NCBI RefSeq assembly: GCF_001544275.1
Contig: NZ_BCQE01000019.1
Span: 1-64,000, forward strand
Source: Enterococcus gallinarum NBRC 100675
Lineage (GTDB): Bacteria; Bacillota; Bacilli; Lactobacillales; Enterococcaceae
Length of the DNA stretch: 64,000 bases
Direction of reading: 5' to 3'
Of the stretch, positions 26,207 to 34,662 are shown one piece after another; the first letter of the stretch is position 1, and the number at the start of each line of letters is the position of its first letter. Position numbers and translations under genes: made by a program. The notes beneath the pieces were generated by a model. It had not been told where the DNA came from and made no database searches. It saw nothing but the letters and a program-made list of their open reading frames with translations.

Positions 26207-27961
26207 CTAAAGAGACAATTCTTGACGAACTTCTCGAAGAATGGCATCAACGGTCAACCCATTTTCTTGTAGCAACTCATTCGCTTGATAACGGTCATGA
26301 AAGGCTTTATCTAAACCAAAATTGACAATTTTGATCGGGGCTTTTCCTAAATAACTAGCGACAGTTTGTCCATAGCCTCCTTCAAGAAGGCCATCTTCAA
26401 GAGTGAGCAACAATTGATGTGTAGCGATTAAACCAGACAATGTGTCAGTATCTAATCCAGAAATAAATCTAGGATTAATGACCGTAGGTGTGATGCCTAG
26501 CTCTGTTTCTATCATGGCAGCTGCTTTTTTTGCCAGTCCAAGAGCATTTCCTACACCAAGTAAGGCAACTTTGCTGCCCGCTTGAATGAGTTGATTTTTG
26601 TTTAGCTGACTGTAATCCGTTTGATCGACATGACCTGATTCTAACGGACCAACAGGAACGCGAATTGCCACCGGATGTTGGGTTTGGTCAATGGACCAAT
26701 CCAGCATTGCTAAATATTCTTCCTTATTGGTCGGTGCAAGATAAACAAGATTCGGAATATGACTCAAAAATGGAATATCAAAGATCCCTAAATGACTTTC
26801 ATCATTCATACCATAAGCCGAAGCGCCATAAACTAAAATAGTTCCCGCCACATTGTTCAAAGACAAATCATGAGAGATTTGGTCAAAACTTCGTTGCATA
26901 AAGGTTGAAAAAACTGCCCAAACGGGTTTTGCCCCATTTTTTGCCAGACCGGCAGTCATGGTTGTAGCATGTTCCTCTGCGATCCCGACGTCAACAAATT
27001 GACTGCCGGCGATTTTTCGTTGTTCAGGGGTAAAAAGGATCATCGGTGTGCCAGCATTTACTGCAATGACTGTTGGATCCTGTGCCATTTTTTCTAAAAG
27101 ATAATCGGTCGTTACCGTTGAATAGGTTTCTCCACCAGAATTTGCAAGATAATCCCCTGTTTTTAGACTAAATGGTCCACCAGCATGGAATTTCTCGCGA
27201 TTTTCTTCGGCAAATTTGAAGCCTTTTCCTTTAACGGTCTGAATATGAAGGACAACGGGATGATCGCTGTCTTTCACTTGTTTGAATAGATGCATCAAGG
27301 CTGTCAGATCATTGCCATCAGCAAGATAATAGTAGTCAAACCCTAATGACTTAAAGAAATTGTTTTCCGCTTGACCATTGGTATCTCGCAATGCTCGTAG
27401 GTTATTGTAGAGACCTCCGTGGTTTTCCGCAATCGACTGGTCGTTATCATTTACGATCACGATGGTGTTTGTTCCAGTCTCCACGATATTGTTCAATCCT
27501 TCATAAGCCAGACCACCAGATAATGAGCCGTCACCAATGACCGCAATTACGTTCCCTTCTTCATTTTTTAAGTCTCGTGCTTTGGCAACCCCGTTTGCTA
27601 AAGACAATGACGTGGATGTATGCCCCACTGTAAACAAGTCATGGTCACTTTCTTTTGGATTAGTATAACCAGAGACATCGCTATAATGCGCTGGATCCCA
27701 GAAGGCTTGACCTCGCCCAGTCAACATTTTATGAATATAGGTTTGATGAGAAACATCAAAAATCATTTTATCTCTTGGAGAATCAAAGACAGCGTGTAAA
27801 GCAACCGTCATTTCGACAACGCCCAAATTCGGTCCGTTATGTCCTCCATGATGGCTGATTTTTTCCAATAACACGGTTCTTGATTCCTCACTAACTTGTT
27901 GTAGTTCTGCAGCGGATAGCTTCTTCAAATCTGCTGGATCTGTAATTGATTTTAATAACAT
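26207..27961 (-). CDS. 1-deoxyxylulose-5-phosphate synthase-like enzyme
   Basis: About 584 residues of the transketolase/DXS family, slightly shorter than typical DXS (about 620). Conserved pieces: GGHNGPNLGVVEMTVALH, ThDP-binding GDGSLSGGLAYEGLNN, HIQTVKGKGF, VGIAEEHATTM in the pyrimidine domain, and the C-terminal transketolase domain. DXS makes DXP for the MEP isoprenoid route and for thiamine or pyridoxal synthesis. No other MEP, thiamine or vitamin B6 gene is near. Lactobacillales usually make isoprenoids by mevalonate, so the role is open. Start at the ATG 27961 after AAGGGAG. Confidence 0.85.
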   Translation of the reverse strand: MLLKSITDPADLKKLSAAELQQVSEESRTVLLEKISHHGGHNGPNLGVVEMTVALHAVFDSPRDKMIFDVSHQTYIHKMLTGRGQAFWDPAHYSDVSGYTNPKESDHDLFTVGHTSTSLSLANGVAKARDLKNEEGNVIAVIGDGSLSGGLAYEGLNNIVETGTNTIVIVNDNDQSIAENHGGLYNNLRALRDTNGQAENNFFKSLGFDYYYLADGNDLTALMHLFKQVKDSDHPVVLHIQTVKGKGFKFAEENREKFHAGGPFSLKTGDYLANSGGETYSTVTTDYLLEKMAQDPTVIAVNAGTPMILFTPEQRKIAGSQFVDVGIAEEHATTMTAGLAKNGAKPVWAVFSTFMQRSFDQISHDLSLNNVAGTILVYGASAYGMNDESHLGIFDIPFLSHIPNLVYLAPTNKEEYLAMLDWSIDQTQHPVAIRVPVGPLESGHVDQTDYSQLNKNQLIQAGSKVALLGVGNALGLAKKAAAMIETELGITPTVINPRFISGLDTDTLSGLIATHQLLLTLEDGLLEGGYGQTVASYLGKAPIKIVNFGLDKAFHDRYQANELLQENGLTVDAILREVRQELSL

Positions 27962-28086
27962 CAAAAAACTCCCTTCTCTGTTTGATAGTATACTGCTTCA
28001 CCTTCACTTTAAGTCAAGAAGTTTTTGAAACTTTTTCACGAAAGAAAACAACAGACAGGTAGAACACATGAACACAAAAAAGCCCC

Positions 28087-28134
28087 CCTTCAACTTGTTA
28101 TGGTGCTCTGTTTTATCAGCAGAAAAGTTGAAGG
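28087..28134 (-). terminator. Terminator after the disulfide-reductase gene
   Basis: CCTTCAACTT / AAGTTGAAGG stem with a long loop, followed on the minus strand by GGGGCTTTTTTG. Confidence 0.6.
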
Positions 28135-28183
28135 AGAGACTCTTTCAAAATCATTCGTTATGAGACACGATCGTTTTCCAGCG

Positions 28184-29512
28184 TTAAATGATGTAAGTCA
28201 AATCACTTGCAGGAGTTGGATAGGCAAAGATCAGCGCTTCGATTTCTTGGTGAGTGAGCTGTTTTTCCAGAATCAAGTAGCACAAATTAATCAATTCATC
28301 TGCGATACTTGAAAGACAGGTAATCGCAATGATTTGTCCCTCTTGATTGTAAACAAGTTTAAGCATTGCAACAGGATCGTTGATGCGACGGTACGTAAAC
28401 CAATCGGCAAGGTTGATTGTTTCACTATGGATCTGCGGATTTTGAGCAAGCTGTTTTTCACTTTGACCGATCCGAGCCAATTTCAACCCACCAAAGACGA
28501 TTGTAGGAATCAGGGGATACGTGATTGCAGAACGAGAACCTTTTTGGCTCATTGAAGCAACCGCATATTTTGCTTCAAAACTTGAAACAGGCGTCAGTTT
28601 AGGTTGTTCCTTATCCAATACATCTCCACAGGCAAAAACTCGTGGATTCGTTGTTTGTAAATAGTCATTGACTTTGATCCCGCGTTTGGAGTAATCAACT
28701 CCTGCATTTTCTAAGTGCAAGGATTCAACATTTGGGATGCGTCCAGCAGCACTTACCACGTAATCGGTGTGCAGCTCAAAGCCTGTACCTTGCAGCGTGT
28801 ATCCTTCATTGATTTGGCTAATGCTTTCAATCTCTACATTGAAATGAAAGGAAATTCCTTGCTTTTGTAATTGCTCAACAAAGGCATTCACCAATTCTTG
28901 ATCAAATGCTTTCAGTGGTCTGTCGTTATGATGAATAATGTGTACCTCTGCGCCTGCTGCTTGAGCGATTGTCGCAAGTTCAAAAGCAACATACCCCGCT
29001 CCTAAAAAAGTGATTTTCGCGGGCATTTTTTCCATTGCAAGAAAATCGGTGCTTGTATGCAAATATTCTTGTCCTTTAATCGGGAGTAGCGCAGGTCGTT
29101 GTCCTGTAGCAATCAAGAACTGATCAGCTGAAACGATTTCTGAACCAATCCGTAGCGTTTGTTCATCGATAAATTCCGCTTCTCCTTCATAGGTTGTGAT
29201 TCCAGTATCCACTAAGCCCTGCTTCGTCTGTGTGGGAACAGTGTCCGTGTAACTGCGCTTAAAAGCCATCAAAGTTTTCCAGTCAATACCAAGCTCTCCA
29301 GTGATCCCTTTTCCTGCTAAGTGAGCAGCCTTAGCTTTTGCTTCAACGGCACTCATTAAAATCTTCTTGGGGTCGCACCCGCGATTGGGGCAAGTTCCTC
29401 CCCAGAGATCGGCTTCAACGATTGCGACAGTTTTCCCTTGCTCACTGAAAGAATAGGCCGCAGCAGTTCCAGCTGGTCCACCACCCACAACGATTACATC
29501 ATAGTTTTGCAT
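28184..29512 (-). CDS. Flavin disulfide-reductase-like protein with altered His motif
   Basis: A 442-residue class I pyridine-nucleotide disulfide oxidoreductase: FAD motif VVGGGPAGTAAAYSF, redox-active GGTCPNRGCDPKK (Cys-x4-Cys present), NAD(P) motif FLGAGYVAFELA, second FAD motif VFACGDV. The C-terminal catalytic motif usually reading HPTxxE appears as AYPTPASD, so the proton-relay His and Glu are replaced by Tyr and Asp. It overlaps the ATPase gene of the importer by 14 bases, which ties its function to the imported compound, perhaps a thiol or thione. It resembles glutathione or mycothione reductase relatives. The reaction is not known. Confidence 0.8.
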   Translation of the reverse strand: MQNYDVIVVGGGPAGTAAAYSFSEQGKTVAIVEADLWGGTCPNRGCDPKKILMSAVEAKAKAAHLAGKGITGELGIDWKTLMAFKRSYTDTVPTQTKQGLVDTGITTYEGEAEFIDEQTLRIGSEIVSADQFLIATGQRPALLPIKGQEYLHTSTDFLAMEKMPAKITFLGAGYVAFELATIAQAAGAEVHIIHHNDRPLKAFDQELVNAFVEQLQKQGISFHFNVEIESISQINEGYTLQGTGFELHTDYVVSAAGRIPNVESLHLENAGVDYSKRGIKVNDYLQTTNPRVFACGDVLDKEQPKLTPVSSFEAKYAVASMSQKGSRSAITYPLIPTIVFGGLKLARIGQSEKQLAQNPQIHSETINLADWFTYRRINDPVAMLKLVYNQEGQIIAITCLSSIADELINLCYLILEKQLTHQEIEALIFAYPTPASDLTYII

Positions 29513-30461
29513 CTTGCTCCTCCTGACTCAAAAAATGAAAGATATCTGTACGGCTCACTTCACCAATCGCTTGTCCTTGTTCTGTAACAACCAGATGTTC
29601 GTGGTTGGCCAAGATTTCATATACTTGTGAAAGAGGGACCTTTACATCGAGGGACATTCCCTCTCGTGTAGTTGGTTGTTGGTAGTAACCAGCATCAATA
29701 ATCGCTTGAAGACGTTGTTCTTGCTGCGCTCCTTGTGTTTCATCAAAAAAGGCGCGAACGAAATCCGTTTTTGGCTCTGTACGTATTTTTTCAGGCGTAT
29801 CACATTGTACCAGTCTGCCTTCATTCATCACACCGATTCGATCCCCCAATTTTAAGGCTTCATTCATGTTATGGGTAACAAAGACGATCGTATTGCCTAA
29901 TTTTTTATGCAAATCTAATACGAGATCCTGAAGATTGGTTCGAGAAATCGGATCAAGGGCACTAAAAGGTTCATCCATCAATATGATGTCCGGTTCTGCG
30001 GCCAACGCTCGCAAGATCCCGATCCGCTGGCTTTGACCACCTGAAAGTTCTGCCGGCATCCGTTTTTTGAACGTCTCTGGTTCAAGTCCAACCTCAGTGA
30101 GAAGTTCATCGACACGTTGATTGCGACGATTTTTATCCCAACCGAGCATTTCTGGAATGATTTCAATATTCTCCTTGACGGACATCGTTGGAAACAAAGC
30201 GATTTGCTGCAACACGTAACCAATTTTCCAACGTAACTTTTGGAGTTGATAGTCTTTCACTCGTTTTTGTTTGAAGTAAACATTGCCTTCCGTCGGTTCG
30301 ATCAGCCCATTGATCATTTTAAGGGAGGTTGTTTTTCCGCTTCCTGAGGGACCTACTAAGACAAAGATTTCTCCTTGATGAATGGAGAGATCCAATTCTT
30401 TTAATACGACTTGCCCCTCGAATTCTTTGGCAACTTGTTTAAATTCGATAATTGGTTCCAT
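29499..30461 (-). CDS. EgtV/OpuC-like ABC importer ATPase
   Basis: A 320-residue ATPase with Walker A GPSGSGKTT, signature LSGGQSQR, Walker B IILMDEPFSALD and H-loop FVTHN, then a C-terminal CBS-like region (MSLDVKVPLSQVYEIL, LVVTEQGQAIGEVSRTDIF). Such ATPases serve glycine-betaine/choline importers and the ergothioneine importer EgtUV. It directly abuts the permease-binding protein gene (0-1 base). RBS GGGAGG. Confidence 0.85.
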   Translation of the reverse strand: MEPIIEFKQVAKEFEGQVVLKELDLSIHQGEIFVLVGPSGSGKTTSLKMINGLIEPTEGNVYFKQKRVKDYQLQKLRWKIGYVLQQIALFPTMSVKENIEIIPEMLGWDKNRRNQRVDELLTEVGLEPETFKKRMPAELSGGQSQRIGILRALAAEPDIILMDEPFSALDPISRTNLQDLVLDLHKKLGNTIVFVTHNMNEALKLGDRIGVMNEGRLVQCDTPEKIRTEPKTDFVRAFFDETQGAQQEQRLQAIIDAGYYQQPTTREGMSLDVKVPLSQVYEILANHEHLVVTEQGQAIGEVSRTDIFHFLSQEEQDAKL

Positions 30462-31997
30462 TTAGTTTCCCTCCCCAATAATCTTTTCTTTTTTTAGAAA
30501 TTCACGAGCAACATCTGCCGGTTGTTTTCCTTCCACATTCACTTGATAGTTCATGTCAATCATCTGGTCCTCTGTGATTTTTCCTGATAGTTTTTCCAAT
30601 GCTTTGACGACTTGCGGATGATCGGCAGCAAATTCATCTTTCATCAATGCGGCTCCTTGATAAGGTGGAAAGAGCTGCCGATCATCTTCTAAAACGACGA
30701 GATCGTATTGTTTGATCTCACTATCTGTCGAATAAGCATCGATCACATCGACATCCTTGCTTTGGATCGCTTGATAGCGCAGTGCCGGTTCCATGCTTTG
30801 GACAGAATCAAAAGTCAGCCCGTACTGTTTTTGGATCCCGCGATAGCCATCTTCCCGATCAATAAACTCTAAAGTAAAACCAGCCCGAAGCTCTGATTCA
30901 TGAGCAACTAATTCAGAAATCTTTGTTATACCCAACTCTTCTGCTTGTTCACGACGCATGGCTAAAGCATAGGTGTTTTCGTAGGTCATCGGCTCTAACA
31001 GGCGCATATTAAACTGGTCGCTAAGCAGTTTTGTTGCTTCTTGATAAGTTGATTCTGGAGAACCATCGATTTGGGTATTTTCTGGGACTTTGACTAGACT
31101 TTCTAATACTGTTCCCGTAAACTCGGGATAAATATCGATCTGGTCATTTTCAAGGGCACTAAATAAGAAACTTGTTTTACCAAAGTTTGGTTTGATCTCG
31201 ACAGTTAAACTAGGATCTTCTTCTTCGATCACTGCTTGATACATATTGATAAGGATATCTGGTTCTGAACCGAGTTTACCAGCAATCGTTACCGTTTTAT
31301 TTGAAATAGGATTATACTGTGCGAAAAGAATTCCGCCGATGCCAAGAAAGATGACACCTAAAGAGATCAGTGTGGTTTTCATACTGCGGTTTTGTAAAAA
31401 ACGAATCAATCCACTGAATAAGATTGCTAATAGAGCCGAACTAACCGCCCCTATGAGTGTCAAACTCGGATCATTACGGTCGATCCCTAACAAAATGAAG
31501 GTTCCTAAGCCACCAGCACCAATCAATGCTGCCAACGTGGCCGTTCCAATGATCAACACCAATGCTGTACGTACCCCAGAAATGATGACAGGCATTGCAA
31601 TAGGTAACTCAACTTTGAAGAGTTTTCGCAAGCGAGACATACCGAATGCATCCGCCGCTTCTTCAATCGACGGATCGATTTCGGAAAGCCCAATATACGT
31701 GTTTTGAAAAATTGGCAGTAACGCATAAACTACCAATGCTATTAGAGCTGGAACGGTGCCAATACCAACAAAAGGAATCAATAATCCCAATAATGCCAAT
31801 GATGGAATTGTTTGTAGAATACTTGTGATCTGTAAAACAAATTCTGCCATTCGTTTCTTTTGGCTCAACAAGATTGCTAATGGAATAGCAATTAAAATGG
31901 CTAAAATCAACGCACTCAGCGAAATGGCCAAGTGTTGAAAGATTGCCTGCAGCAACTCCTCCTTTCGCTCGCTAAACGTTTGAATGATTTCATTCAT
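30462..31997 (-). CDS. EgtU-like permease/substrate-binding fusion
   Basis: A 511-residue fusion: an N-terminal permease of about six helices (residues 1-205, with EAADAFGMSRLRKLFKVELP as the EAA loop) and a C-terminal substrate-binding domain (about 235-511, starting TVTIAGKLGSEPDILINMY, with IDIYPEFTGTVLESL). This layout is shared by OpuBC-type choline importers and by EgtU of pneumococcus and other Firmicutes, which binds ergothioneine. The adjoining disulfide-reductase gene favours a sulfur compound, but this is inference. RBS TGGAGG. A minus-strand TATACT lies about 40 bases upstream. Confidence 0.8.
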   Translation of the reverse strand: MNEIIQTFSERKEELLQAIFQHLAISLSALILAILIAIPLAILLSQKKRMAEFVLQITSILQTIPSLALLGLLIPFVGIGTVPALIALVVYALLPIFQNTYIGLSEIDPSIEEAADAFGMSRLRKLFKVELPIAMPVIISGVRTALVLIIGTATLAALIGAGGLGTFILLGIDRNDPSLTLIGAVSSALLAILFSGLIRFLQNRSMKTTLISLGVIFLGIGGILFAQYNPISNKTVTIAGKLGSEPDILINMYQAVIEEEDPSLTVEIKPNFGKTSFLFSALENDQIDIYPEFTGTVLESLVKVPENTQIDGSPESTYQEATKLLSDQFNMRLLEPMTYENTYALAMRREQAEELGITKISELVAHESELRAGFTLEFIDREDGYRGIQKQYGLTFDSVQSMEPALRYQAIQSKDVDVIDAYSTDSEIKQYDLVVLEDDRQLFPPYQGAALMKDEFAADHPQVVKALEKLSGKITEDQMIDMNYQVNVEGKQPADVAREFLKKEKIIGEGN

Positions 31998-32167
31998 ATA
32001 TTCTATCCTCCACTTTTCTAGTATGCCTTAAGTATAGCTGAATGCCCAAACGCAACAAAAAGATTCGCTCAGCAGGATTGGGATAAAAGTTGGACTTTCG
32101 CATCTAAATAGGATCCATTATTTCCTGTCATTCTGTTACAATAAGTCTAAAAGAATGAGGTGCTCCT

Positions 32168-32749
32168 ATGCCATTACTGGTTTTGATTGGTGCTCAGGCT
32201 GTTGGAAAAATGACTGTCGGTCGCGAACTTGAAAAAAGAATTGATGGTAAATTACTATTTAATCATCAAACTATTGATTTATTTGCCAATTATCTTGGGT
32301 ATACGCCTGCAGCATTTAAGTTGTCTGATTCCACCAGGATCGAACTTTTCAAAGCATTTGTTGCTGGTGAACACAATACAGTTAAGACAATCATATTTAC
32401 TGTTTTAGTGGGATTTGATCAGAAAGAAGATATTGCTTTTTTACACAAAATTTCTGAGATCTTTCTACGCGCTGGACAACCGGTTTATTTTGTTGAACTT
32501 GTTGCGCAATTAGAGGAGCGCATCGCCCGTAACCGTCAGGAAGCACGTTTAAAAGCGAAGCCGTCAAAACGGGATCTTGCTTTTTCGCACCAAGAACTTC
32601 TTACTTTTAATGAAAAATACCGTTTGGAAAGCCATTCGACGGAATTGGCAGCCCTTTTTCCAAAAGTAAAAACGATGAAAATCGACAATACTGAGTTGTC
32701 ACCCGAAATGGTCAGCCAGAAAATTATTGCGAACTTCCAACTTGAATGA
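32168..32749 (+). CDS. P-loop kinase-like protein
   Basis: A 193-residue P-loop protein with Walker A GAQAVGKMTV at residues 8-17 (a Met replaces the first Ser/Thr of GKS/T; a Thr follows) and a lid-like region rich in Arg/Lys (RIARNRQEARLKAKPSKRD), as in shikimate/gluconate-kinase-like proteins. The phosphate acceptor is unknown. RBS GAGGTG. Single gene with a terminator. Confidence 0.75.
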   Translation: MPLLVLIGAQAVGKMTVGRELEKRIDGKLLFNHQTIDLFANYLGYTPAAFKLSDSTRIELFKAFVAGEHNTVKTIIFTVLVGFDQKEDIAFLHKISEIFLRAGQPVYFVELVAQLEERIARNRQEARLKAKPSKRDLAFSHQELLTFNEKYRLESHSTELAALFPKVKTMKIDNTELSPEMVSQKIIANFQLE

Positions 32750-32755
32750 AAGACA

Positions 32756-32796
32756 AGAAGGACACTAATCTTAGGAAAGCAGATTAGTGTCCTTCT
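32756..32796. terminator. Terminator of the P-loop kinase-like gene
   Basis: A perfect 16-bp stem (AGAAGGACACTAATCT and its complement) followed by TTATT. Confidence 0.85.
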
Positions 32797-33312
32797 TTAT
32801 TCTTATTTTTAGTCAAACATCCGATGTCTCTGTGAAAAAACCATCAGCAAAAGAAAAGACTTCCCCAAGCTCTTCTATTACTGATAGTTATTAAAATTCA
32901 CGTTGCCTTTTTATGATAAGCGACGTGTATTGACACTACCAAATCTATTTTTTCATTCCCTCATGAATGTTATGACTATCGTGTAGAAATGAATAATCAG
33001 TTGATTGGAGTTTCCTTCTATAAAACTATCTTTCTACCTACTATCCTATCACTTTGGGAAAAAATAGCATAATCACTTTTTGCACTGGAACATGAAAAAA
33101 AAGAAATTAAAGACTTTATCACTTATTTTATTCTCAGTACTTGAAAATCTACTCGATCTAACCGATCAATCGATCGTACTAACTCCTGTCACTGGTACAA
33201 GCATTTCTAAGTTCATTGACCATGGACAATCAGGTCAATCTGCATATATCTATATTAGTACTATTGATTATTTCTCCCTTATAGTCTTATAACCTTTTCA
33301 AGGCTGCGCTGC
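32797..33312. other. Gene-free region with a doubtful short frame
   Basis: About 500 bases. A frame at 33080-33292 begins like a signal peptide (KKKKLKTLSLILF) but lacks a ribosome binding site and turns into low-quality sequence; it may be the remains of a lost exported-protein gene. Confidence 0.35.
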
Positions 33313-34539
33313 TTATTTGGCGATTGAAACGTTACGTGATTTTTTTAGTTGAACATAAGCAATATTCAAAATAAAGCCGACGACTGCCAAAGCGATCGCT
33401 GTATAGAATGCATTTGTAAAATCTCCATTGTTGCTAGCGGCCATTCCAGCTGCTACTCGTGGTCCAAAGAAAGCAGCAGTAGAATAACCAACAAAGACGA
33501 TCCCATAGTTGACTCCTTGATTAGCTGGTCCGTAATTTTCCATTACGATCGATGGGAAAACGCCCATCACTCCGCCAAAGCAGAGTCCTAACCCAATGAT
33601 TCCCGCTGCAAAGATCATCGCTGCACTTGAAAGTGTTAAAACGAGTAAAGATAACGCAACGACACCGTAAATGATCATCAATGTATTGGAACGCCCAATC
33701 TTATCAGAAACTGTTCCCCAAATCACTCGACCTAAGCAATTGCTTAAAGAATATAGACTAACATAAAAAGCGGCTGTTGTAGCTGTTAATCCGAACATTT
33801 CCTGCCCAATCACAGCAGCATTGGAAGCAATCATCAAACCAGAAAATGCACCAACACCGAGCATCAAAATAATCAAATAAAAAGCAGGTGTTTTCATCAT
33901 CTCTTGCCAGGAATAATTTACTGCGGTTCCTTTAGCCGCAGAAGTTTGTGGGACCCATCCTGCTGGCCGATAATCTGCAGGGGCTTTTTTGATAAAGAAA
34001 CTTGCCATAACAACGACGATCATATAAGCAATGCCGATAAAACGAAAAGCGGTCAACACATCTCTTGATTCAATAATTGCATTCGCGATCGGTGCGGCGA
34101 TAATGGCTGCACCGCCCATACCTGCAGTGATCAATCCTGAAGCAAGTCCACGTTTGTCTGGGAATAAACGAATCGTATTACTTAAGCAAGCAGAATAAGC
34201 AAATCCTTGACCAAGACCTGAAAGCACACCATAAGTTAGATAGAGCATCCCAGGTGATTCCACAAATCCAGTTAAGAAGAAACCTAGCGCAAATAATAAA
34301 CCACCAAAAGTAATCGTCCATTTTGCCAATCCACGGTCGGTCAAGAATCCTCCTAAAATCATTGTGATAGGTCCGACAGCAGCATTGATTGTAAATGCCA
34401 GCATGATTTCTTCCATTGTCCAATTTTTTAGTTGACTAAGCGGTCCGGCGAAAACGCTAAATGCATAAACGGCACCTGTACATAATAGAACAGCAGTTGA
34501 AGCAATCAAGACTAGCCATCGATTGAGTTTTGTTTCCAT
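33313..34539 (-). CDS. OFA-family MFS transporter
   Basis: A 408-residue major facilitator with twelve predicted helices. Features of the oxalate/formate antiporter family: LVLIASTAVLLCTGAVYAFSVFAGPL at the N terminus, TDRGLAKW in the loop 2-3 region, GLGQGFAYSACLSN in helix 4, and SDKIGRSNTLM in the 8-9 loop. OFA members exchange small carboxylates. It follows the three-domain flavoprotein gene on the same strand (about 120-base gap) and is probably the uptake or exchange system for its substrate. RBS GGGGG. Confidence 0.85.
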   Translation of the reverse strand: METKLNRWLVLIASTAVLLCTGAVYAFSVFAGPLSQLKNWTMEEIMLAFTINAAVGPITMILGGFLTDRGLAKWTITFGGLLFALGFFLTGFVESPGMLYLTYGVLSGLGQGFAYSACLSNTIRLFPDKRGLASGLITAGMGGAAIIAAPIANAIIESRDVLTAFRFIGIAYMIVVVMASFFIKKAPADYRPAGWVPQTSAAKGTAVNYSWQEMMKTPAFYLIILMLGVGAFSGLMIASNAAVIGQEMFGLTATTAAFYVSLYSLSNCLGRVIWGTVSDKIGRSNTLMIIYGVVALSLLVLTLSSAAMIFAAGIIGLGLCFGGVMGVFPSIVMENYGPANQGVNYGIVFVGYSTAAFFGPRVAAGMAASNNGDFTNAFYTAIALAVVGFILNIAYVQLKKSRNVSIAK

Positions 34540-34662
34540 GTTTTAACCCCCAAAATAGTTTTATTTAAATGAATTGAATGAATACACCGCATGTTACCTA
34601 TTTCACATAACGTATTAAAAGAAAATGTGCAGTGCGATTCTCTGCACATTTCTTTTAACCTA

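Noticed and set aside
31246-31707. 153-codon frame antisense to the EgtU-like gene
   Set aside because: Shadow of a well-supported gene on the other strand; biased composition.
33080-33292. 70-codon frame with a signal-like start
   Set aside because: No ribosome binding site, no family similarity and poor later composition; mentioned only as a possible relic.
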